Part shown: in pieces, positions 58,789-64,000 of the stretch
Numbering within the stretch: position 1 is the first letter of the stretch
Layout of the letters: each line of letters starts with the position of its first letter
Position numbers and translations under genes: made by a program
Origin: JAVEDQ01 sp035468175
Lineage (GTDB): Bacteria > Actinomycetota > Actinomycetes > Frankiales > Frankiaceae
DNA: 64,000 bases
Assembly: GCA_035468175.1 (NCBI GenBank)
Contig: DATITC010000016.1
Location: 1-64,000 of the forward strand
Direction: 5' to 3'
Notes under the pieces: generated by a model
What the model saw: the letters and a program-made list of their open reading frames with translations, nothing else
What the model was told of the DNA's origin: nothing
The model's database searches: none

Positions 58789-59418
58789 ATGAGCCGCGTC
58801 CCGTGGATCGTCGGGGTGTCCGGCGCGTCCGGGACGCCGTACGCCAGGTCCGTGCTGCGCGGGCTGCTGGCCGCGGGCGAGGCGGTTGACCTGGTCGTCA
58901 GCCGGGCCGCGCGACTGACGCTGCTGGACGAGACCGGACTCCGCTGGCACGACGACGGGTCGTCGCTGACCGCCTGGCTCGGCGCGGACGCCACGAAGGA
59001 CGGCGACGTTTGGCACTGGGGGCCGGCGGACCTCGCCGCCGGCCCCTCCAGCGGCAGCTACGTCACGCGGGGAATGGTCGTGGTCCCGGCGAGCACCGAG
59101 GCGGTGGCGGGGATCGCGTTGGGGCTGTCGAAGGACCTGCTGCAGCGCTCCGCCGCCGTCACCCTCAAGGAACGACGGCCGTTGGTGGTCGTGCCGCGCG
59201 AGATGCCGCTGCCCCGGGCGACGCTGGTGCACCTGCTGGCGTTGTCCGACGCGGGGGCGGTGGTCGCTCCGGCCAGCCCCGGCTTCTACACGGGTGCCGC
59301 GGACGCCGAAGCGCTGGCCGACTTCGTCGCGGCCAAGGTGCTGGACGCGCTGGCGGTGCCGCATCAGCTGGCGCAGCGGTGGACCGGAGTGCTCGGGCAG
59401 GGCCGCACTGCCGGCTGA
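58789..59418 (+). CDS. ubiX: flavin prenyltransferase UbiX
   Basis: A 209-residue flavoprotein that prenylates FMN to make the UbiD cofactor. The N-terminal GVSGASGTPYA, VVVPASTEAVAGIALG, and the PREMPL motif near residue 140 are characteristic. Start ATG at 58789; the 129-base gap before it has no recognisable gene. It serves the UbiD decarboxylase at 52929. Confidence 0.92.
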   Translation: MSRVPWIVGVSGASGTPYARSVLRGLLAAGEAVDLVVSRAARLTLLDETGLRWHDDGSSLTAWLGADATKDGDVWHWGPADLAAGPSSGSYVTRGMVVVPASTEAVAGIALGLSKDLLQRSAAVTLKERRPLVVVPREMPLPRATLVHLLALSDAGAVVAPASPGFYTGAADAEALADFVAAKVLDALAVPHQLAQRWTGVLGQGRTAG

Positions 59419-59490
59419 GCAGGGCACCGCTGGACGGTGAATCCCCCGTGCCGCCTCGGCGGAAGGGTGCCGACCGGCAGAATCGGCCGG

Positions 59491-60009
59491 GTGTCCCGCC
59501 CTTTCCGCATCGTCTTCGTCTGCCTCGGCAACATCTGCCGTTCCCCGATGGCCGAGCTGGCGATGCGGCGTCTGCTGGACCAGGGGGGCTTGGCCGACCG
59601 GGTGCAGGTCGCCAGCGCGGGCACCGGCGACTACCACGTCGGCGAAGGCGCCGATCCGCGGGCGGCGGCCACGCTGCGCGAGCACGGCTACGACCCGGAC
59701 CGGCGCCGGCTCGCCGAGTTCAGGGCCACCCAGTTCACCGCCGACGACTTCGCCGGGGCCGACCTGGTCCTCGCCCTTGACGCCTCCAATGCGGAGGTGC
59801 TTCGTCGGCGGGCGCCCGATGCCGAGGCCGCCGCGAAGGTCCGCCTGCTCCGGGCGTTCGACCCAGCGTCCGTGGCCGCGGGCGAGGTGGACGTCCCCGA
59901 CCCCTACTACGGCGGGGAGGACGGGTTCCCGCACGTCCTGGCGTTGGTGGAGGCGGCCTGCCAGGGCCTTCTGGAGCACCTGCGCACCGAACCCGCCCTC
60001 GCTCGGTGA
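59491..60009 (+). CDS. low-molecular-weight protein-tyrosine phosphatase
   Basis: A 172-residue phosphatase. The P-loop CLGNICRS (Cys11 to Ser18) and the general-acid DPYYGG near residue 138 are present. GTG at 59491 follows CAGAAT by seven bases. The next gene overlaps its stop. Such enzymes often reverse protein tyrosine phosphorylation or act on arginine phosphate; the target is unknown. Confidence 0.92.
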   Translation: MSRPFRIVFVCLGNICRSPMAELAMRRLLDQGGLADRVQVASAGTGDYHVGEGADPRAAATLREHGYDPDRRRLAEFRATQFTADDFAGADLVLALDASNAEVLRRRAPDAEAAAKVRLLRAFDPASVAAGEVDVPDPYYGGEDGFPHVLALVEAACQGLLEHLRTEPALAR

Positions 60010-60851
60010 TCCCCGGGCTCGCGCACGCCACGTCGGTCGGTGGCGGCAGCATCTGCGACGCCTACCGTGGCGAATGGCGGGGGCGGACCGTGTTCGCGAA
60101 GACGCTGCGCCACCCGCCTCGGGGTTTCTTCGAGGCCGAGGAGCATGGACTGCGCTGGCTCGGCGCCGTCGGGGCTCCGGTGCCCGAGGTGCTCCACGTC
60201 GCCGCCGATGTCCTGATCCTCGAATGGGTCGAGGCCGGTTCCCCGACGCGGGCGGCAGCGGAACGGTTCGGCCGCGACCTCGCCGACCTGCACGCCTGCA
60301 ATGCGCCGGCTTTCGGCGCCGGGTGGCCCGGCTACATCGGCTCGCTCCCGATGGACAACGCCACGACCTATGCCGCTCCGGACGAGTGGCCCGCGTTCTA
60401 CACCGAGCAGCGGGTGCTGCCGTTCCTCCGCCTCGCCGTGGACGACGGCGCCATCGACGACCGCGGCCAGCGAGCCGTCGAGGAGGTCTGCGAGCGGCTG
60501 GCCGACCTCGCCGGTCCGCCCGAGCCCCCGCGGCATATCCACGGTGACCTGTGGAGCGGGAACGTGCTGTGGACCGGTAAAGGCAGGGGTGTCGCGGACG
60601 GGCGCGTCCGGCTGATCGACCCGGCGGCGCACGGCGGTCACCGCGAAACCGACCTGGCGATGCTCGCCCTGTTCGGGTTCCCGCAGCTGGACGCGGTGCT
60701 GGGTGCATACCGGGAGCGTTTCCCGTTGGCCGATGGCTGGGAGCAGCGCCGTGACCTGCACCAACTGCACCCGTTGCTCGTACATGCGGCGCTGTTCGGC
60801 CGCTCCTACGGTTCCCGCGTCACGTCGCTCGCGCGGCGCCTGCTGAGCTGA
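60006..60851 (+). CDS. fructosamine/ketosamine-3-kinase family protein
   Basis: A 281-residue kinase-fold protein. Motifs: GGGSICDAYRGEWRGRTVFA (nucleotide loop), the catalytic loop HGDLWSGNVLW and the metal Asp in LIDPAAHGGHRETDLAML. It would phosphorylate sugar-amine adducts to aid their removal. GTG at 60006 overlaps the phosphatase stop. Together they may form a protein-repair pair (deglycation and dephosphorylation), an inference. Confidence 0.9.
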   Translation: MIPGLAHATSVGGGSICDAYRGEWRGRTVFAKTLRHPPRGFFEAEEHGLRWLGAVGAPVPEVLHVAADVLILEWVEAGSPTRAAAERFGRDLADLHACNAPAFGAGWPGYIGSLPMDNATTYAAPDEWPAFYTEQRVLPFLRLAVDDGAIDDRGQRAVEEVCERLADLAGPPEPPRHIHGDLWSGNVLWTGKGRGVADGRVRLIDPAAHGGHRETDLAMLALFGFPQLDAVLGAYRERFPLADGWEQRRDLHQLHPLLVHAALFGRSYGSRVTSLARRLLS

Positions 60852-60854
60852 CCC

Positions 60855-60923
60855 TCGGGGACATGCGCGCGCTCCGCTCGGGGACATGCGCGAGCTCCGC
60901 TCGGGGACATGCGCGAGCTCCGC
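60855..60923 (+). repeat. three 23-base tandem repeats upstream of mqnE
   Basis: TCGGGGACATGCGCGAGCTC and its near-copies occur three times with a 23-base period, ending six bases before the -10-like TACGCT of mqnE. The array occupies the place of the -35 and upstream element. Confidence 0.95.
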
Positions 60924-60940
60924 TCGACTACGCTGAGGGG

Positions 60941-62125
60941 GTGCAGCAGCCGATTCTTTCGCAGGCCCGCAAGGACGAGATCGAGGCCAAGGTCGCCGCG
61001 GGGGAGCGTCTGACCCGTACCGATGGCGAAGACCTCTACACCACCGACGACCTCGCCTGGCTCGGCGGCCTGGCCCACTCGGTCCGCACCGCGAAGAACG
61101 GCGACCGCGTCTTCTTCAACGTCAACCGGCACCTGAACCTCACCAACGTCTGCTCCGCGTCCTGCGCGTACTGCTCGTTCCAGCGCAAGCCGGGGGAGAC
61201 CGACGCCTACACGATGCGGGTGGAAGAGGCGGTCCGCCTCGCGAAGGCGATGGAGCCCTCGGGCATCACCGAGCTGCACATCGTCAACGGCCTGCACCCG
61301 ACGCTGCCGTGGCGCTACTACCCGCGGGTGCTGAAGGAGTTGAAGGCCGCGCTGCCGAACGTCGCGCTGAAGGCCTTCACCGCAACCGAGATCCACTGGT
61401 TCGAGCGCATTAGCGGGCTGTCGGCCGACGCGGTCCTCGACGAGCTGATCGACGCCGGCCTGGAGTCCCTGACCGGCGGCGGCGCCGAGATCTTCGACTG
61501 GGAGGTGCGCCAGCAGATCGTCGACCATGACACCCACTGGGAGGACTGGTCGCGCATCCACCGGCTGGCGCACTCCAAGGGTCTGCGGACGCCGTCGACC
61601 ATGCTCTACGGGCACATCGAGGAGCCACGGCACCGCGTCGACCACGTGCTTCGGCTCCGTGAGCTGCAGGACGAGACCGGCGGCTTCCACGTCTTCATCC
61701 CGCTGCGCTACCAGCACGACGCCGCCGGGGACCCTCGCAACCGCATCCAGGACCGCACCACGATGGCCAGCGGCGCCGAGGTGCTGAAGACGTTCGCGGT
61801 CTCCCGGCTGCTGTTCGACAACGTCGACCACGTCAAGAACTTCTGGGTGATGCACGGGCTGACCACGGCCCAGCTGTCGCTGTCGTTCGGCGCCGACGAC
61901 CTGGACGGCAGTGTCGTCGAGTACAAGATCACCCACGACGCGGACGGCTTCGGTACGCCGAACACGATGACGCGGGAGAACCTGCTCGAGCTGATCCGCG
62001 AGGCCGGCTTCCGTCCGGTCGAGCGGGGCACGCGATACGAGACGCTCCGCGAGTACGACGGACCGGACGCCACGCGCGGGACCGTGCCGCGAGACCCGGC
62101 CGGGCTTCCGCTGTCGGTCGGCTGA
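60941..62125 (+). CDS. mqnE: aminofutalosine synthase MqnE
   Basis: A 394-residue radical SAM enzyme joining the chorismate-derived 3-(1-carboxyvinyloxy)benzoate to SAM in the futalosine menaquinone pathway. The Fe-S motif CSASCAYC (Cys71, Cys75, Cys78) and the family regions HIVNGLHPTLPW and GLESLTGGGAEIFD are present. GTG at 60941 follows TACGCT (60929-60934) by six bases. MqnA and the remaining early genes are not in this window. Confidence 0.93.
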   Translation: MQQPILSQARKDEIEAKVAAGERLTRTDGEDLYTTDDLAWLGGLAHSVRTAKNGDRVFFNVNRHLNLTNVCSASCAYCSFQRKPGETDAYTMRVEEAVRLAKAMEPSGITELHIVNGLHPTLPWRYYPRVLKELKAALPNVALKAFTATEIHWFERISGLSADAVLDELIDAGLESLTGGGAEIFDWEVRQQIVDHDTHWEDWSRIHRLAHSKGLRTPSTMLYGHIEEPRHRVDHVLRLRELQDETGGFHVFIPLRYQHDAAGDPRNRIQDRTTMASGAEVLKTFAVSRLLFDNVDHVKNFWVMHGLTTAQLSLSFGADDLDGSVVEYKITHDADGFGTPNTMTRENLLELIREAGFRPVERGTRYETLREYDGPDATRGTVPRDPAGLPLSVG

Positions 62126-62135
62126 GAGCGCCGCG

Positions 62136-62438
62136 GTGAGCAGTCGGGGAGGGCCGCCAAAGCCTCCGGGTGTCGGTGCGATCTCGATGCTCGCAGCCGT
62201 AGTGGTGCTCGTGCCGGGGATCGTGGTCTACGTGGGGCTGCGGGCGCTGGGCCTGGCCATCGGTCCCGCCGGTCTGCTCGGTCTGCTGGTGATGATTCTC
62301 GGGATGGTCGCCTACCCCGTGCTGCTGCGGAGGACGGGATGGGTCGGTCCGCGGCCCACCTCGCGCCCCGGCCCGGCGGCGACTCAGCGTGCGGAGCCCG
62401 GCGACCGCGCGGAGCCCGGCGAAGGAAAGCGGCCGTGA
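62136..62438 (+). CDS. small two-helix membrane protein
   Basis: A 100-residue protein with two membrane helices (AAVVVLVPGIVVYVGLRALG; AGLLGLLVMILGMVAYPVLL) and a disordered C-terminus. GTG at 62136 lies ten bases after the mqnE stop; the next gene overlaps its stop (GTGA). Probably part of a mqnE-linked operon; function unknown. A GCGGAGCCCGGCGA duplication occurs near its 3' end. Confidence 0.7.
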   Translation: MSSRGGPPKPPGVGAISMLAAVVVLVPGIVVYVGLRALGLAIGPAGLLGLLVMILGMVAYPVLLRRTGWVGPRPTSRPGPAATQRAEPGDRAEPGEGKRP

Positions 62439-62677
62439 AGCTTCCGGGTCGACGCACCGGCCCCCCGCCCGGCACCGGGCTGGCACCGATCTACGTGCGC
62501 TACCTCAGCCTGCGGCTGCTGATCTTCCTCGGTGTGCTGCTGATCTGCATCGCGCTGAGCTTGCGGGGCATCGCCGCCGTGGTGGTCGCGCTGCTGGTCA
62601 GCGGCGTGCTCTCCTACCCGCTGGCTCGCAAGCAGCGGGAAAGCATCGTGCGGGAGATCCATAACCGCCGTAAGTAG
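62435..62677 (+). CDS. DUF4229 family membrane protein
   Basis: An 80-residue protein with two membrane helices (LLIFLGVLLICIALSL; VVALLVSGVLSYPLA) and a basic C-terminus (RKQRESIVREIHNRRK). This matches the DUF4229 family of actinobacteria, which often follows mqnE. GTG at 62435 has GAAGGAAAG upstream and overlaps the preceding stop. Function unknown. Confidence 0.75.
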   Translation: MKLPGRRTGPPPGTGLAPIYVRYLSLRLLIFLGVLLICIALSLRGIAAVVVALLVSGVLSYPLARKQRESIVREIHNRRK

Positions 62678-62693
62678 CGAACCGCGGACCGGG

Positions 62694-62820
62694 TCAGCCG
62701 AGCTTGACGTCGCGGAAGCTCCCGACGCGGGGGATGTCGATCGTGAGGGTCTGTCGCAGGCGGCCGGACCCGGTCGCGACGTGCGCGAACGGGTCCGGCC
62801 GGGGTCTGCAGCGGGACGGA
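62694..62820 (-). pseudogene. possible gene fragment after the lysozyme gene
   Basis: After the lysozyme stop, one frame reads a plausible protein C-terminus: HVATGSGRLRQTLTIDIPRV followed by GSFRDVKLG and a stop. It has no start of its own and lies in a different frame from the lysozyme gene, so it looks like the surviving 3' end of another secreted-domain gene. It could also be coincidence. Confidence 0.3.
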
Positions 62821-63951
62821 TCAGCTGGTAACCGTCCGGGTCGGCGACGACACGGCGGGGAAGCCGGTTCCGGCGGCACCAGCGGCGACCCGGAACTGGT
62901 AGGTCGTCGTAGCGTTCTGGGTGAGGGCGAAGAACGCGTTGCCGTCTCCGGCGGTCTGCCCGGAGCCGATCTGGCTGTATGTGGTCTGACCGACGACCTT
63001 GCGCCACAACGTGAACGTCTTGCCCGCCAGCGGAGTGTTTGTCCGGGTGTCGACGAGCGTGCCGTAGAGCCACAGCGGGTGGCCCTTGGGCACGGACGGG
63101 GCGGCCGTCAGCGAGAGTGACGCCGCCGGCTTGGCCGTCGTCACCGGCGTGTTCGGAGCGCCGACGTAGGCGAAGGTGTCCAGGACGTTCCGCGTGCCGT
63201 GGAACCAGTTGCCGTCGACCCCGCCGGAGATGCCGCTGATCCTGGCCGCGTCGGTGTACTGCCACACGGTCGAGAAGCCGAAGTCGCCGAACAGGTTCGG
63301 GCCGGTGGCCGGCGGGTTGTAGTCCGCGACCCAGACCGGGTACCGGGAGAAGCCCGACGGGTTCCCCATGTAGCCGTTCCAGAACCACGGGCCGCTGTAG
63401 ACCATCGGCGTCCTGCCGCTGGCCGCCTCGAGCGAGCTGAGGAATGTCTTCGTCCAGGCCGTCACGTTCGCAGCGGACAGGCCACCGGTGGCCTCGATGT
63501 CCAGCACCGGCGGCAGGGCGCCGGCCACTCGGACGTTGCCCATCTGAGCGGCGAATCCTCGGGCGTCGCTAGTGGCCGTGGACAGCGGCAGCCGCGGACG
63601 GGCGAAGTGGTACCCGGTGGCCCGCAGTCCGGCAGCGCGAGCGCCGGCCAGGTCGCCGCCGGCGTACGGGTTGGTGTAGCCCGCGCCTTCGCTCACCTTC
63701 ACGAATGCGAACGCTGCGCCGCCGGCCTTGACCGAGGCCCAGTTGATGCCTGCCCCGTTCGGGTGCTGGTAGCTGGCGACGTCGACGCCGAACACGTTCT
63801 TCGCGTACGGGCCGGTGAGCGGACCGGTGGTCCCGAGCGAGCTGGGCGGCGGGGTGCATCCCGCGGCGACGACGGCCAGGCCGAGGCCCGCGACGACGAG
63901 TGCGGAGCGACGTCGGACCCGGGAAGGGTCGGGACGGAGGAACGAGAACAT
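62821..63951 (-). CDS. secreted GH25 lysozyme (muramidase), lipoprotein-like
   Basis: A 376-residue exported glycoside hydrolase family 25 enzyme that cleaves peptidoglycan between MurNAc and GlcNAc. After a signal with a clear lipobox (VVAAGC), the barrel begins at FGVDVASYQHPNG, with acid/base residues in the conserved Asp of GVDVAS and in VLDIEATGG. A C-terminal beta-sandwich-like domain (about residues 275-376) follows. ATG at 63951 has GAGAGG upstream; the frame is open ten codons further. It may act in cell-wall turnover or attack other bacteria. Confidence 0.9.
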   Translation of the reverse strand: MFSFLRPDPSRVRRRSALVVAGLGLAVVAAGCTPPPSSLGTTGPLTGPYAKNVFGVDVASYQHPNGAGINWASVKAGGAAFAFVKVSEGAGYTNPYAGGDLAGARAAGLRATGYHFARPRLPLSTATSDARGFAAQMGNVRVAGALPPVLDIEATGGLSAANVTAWTKTFLSSLEAASGRTPMVYSGPWFWNGYMGNPSGFSRYPVWVADYNPPATGPNLFGDFGFSTVWQYTDAARISGISGGVDGNWFHGTRNVLDTFAYVGAPNTPVTTAKPAASLSLTAAPSVPKGHPLWLYGTLVDTRTNTPLAGKTFTLWRKVVGQTTYSQIGSGQTAGDGNAFFALTQNATTTYQFRVAAGAAGTGFPAVSSPTRTVTS

Positions 63952-64000
63952 GAGAGAACCTCTCGGAAAGGCCGAGCCCAAGGCGGATACGCAGGAGCGA

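Noticed and set aside
1..64000. CRISPR array
   Set aside because: The repeats found are short contiguous tandem units without spacers of uniform length, and no cas genes are present.
1..64000. Prophage, insertion sequence or integrative element
   Set aside because: No integrase, transposase, terminal inverted repeats or att-like duplications of a tRNA were seen; the toxin-antitoxin pair stands alone.
1..64000. tRNA or rRNA genes
   Set aside because: No cloverleaf with GTTCGA-type T-loop and CCA-proximal stem, and no rRNA core sequence, was found in the gaps.

Overview
The window is a contiguous piece of a high-GC actinobacterial chromosome. Codon third positions are strongly GC, starts are often GTG, adjacent genes are often joined by ATGA or GTGA overlaps, and the marker genes are actinobacterial (mshA, bS22, an HBHA-like protein, rsiG, bldN/rsbN, fasR with a type II FAS operon). 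Gene order resembles the Mycobacterium tuberculosis block running from the HTH gene before hbhA, through mshA, gpmA, ppx, proC and the hem genes, to the resA-ccdA-resB-ccsA cluster. Streptomyces-like content is interleaved: rsiG, the bldN-rsbN pair near rex-hem, and futalosine-type menaquinone genes. A sporulating, non-mycobacterial actinobacterium is the best guess; the genus cannot be fixed from here.

Layout. 0.1-9.8 kb: a sulfur cluster (rhodanese, cysteine dioxygenase, DsrE), nitrobindin, aminodeoxychorismate lyase, YgfZ, a DUF4388 coiled-coil protein divergent from the anti-sigma factor gene rsiG, an XRE regulator, an HBHA-like surface protein and an alpha/beta hydrolase. 9.9-21.4 kb: methyltransferase, mshA (mycothiol), YbjN protein, gpmA, several conserved hypotheticals, ppx, a TIM-barrel isomerase, proC, acuC and the tiny ribosomal protein bS22. 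21.6-30.1 kb: epimerase, acyltransferase and HAD phosphatase, then an anti-sigma/ECF pair that looks like rsbN/bldN, and a large penicillin-binding-protein-like protein lacking recognisable catalytic motifs. 30.1-41.7 kb: acyl-CoA ligase, glutaredoxin-like protein, then rex-hemA-hemC-hemD-hemB, an ECF sigma/RskA-type anti-sigma pair on the other strand, hemL and a histidine phosphatase. 41.8-48.5 kb: a Phd/RelE-type toxin-antitoxin pair, then fasR-fabD-fabH-acpP-fabF-fabI. 48.6-52.9 kb: system II cytochrome c maturation (resA, ccdA, resB, ccsB). 52.9-62.7 kb: late futalosine-pathway menaquinone genes (ubiD, ubiA/mqnP, ubiX, mqnE) interleaved with an RNA methyltransferase, kinases, an SDR, a tyrosine phosphatase and small membrane proteins. 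62.7-64 kb: a secreted GH25 lysozyme with a possible gene fragment behind it.

The central theme is respiration: Rex (NADH/NAD sensing) heads the heme operon, followed by heme-dependent cytochrome c assembly and menaquinone synthesis. A second theme is developmental sigma-factor control (RsiG, BldN/RsbN-like). I found no prophage, insertion sequence, CRISPR array, tRNA or rRNA. Most genes are ordinary. The features most worth a second look are the penicillin-binding-protein-like protein without visible active sites, several small genes hidden in junctions, recurrent short tandem duplications at stop/start junctions, a candidate small RNA, a nine-base divergent promoter-start palindrome, and many starts that look leaderless.
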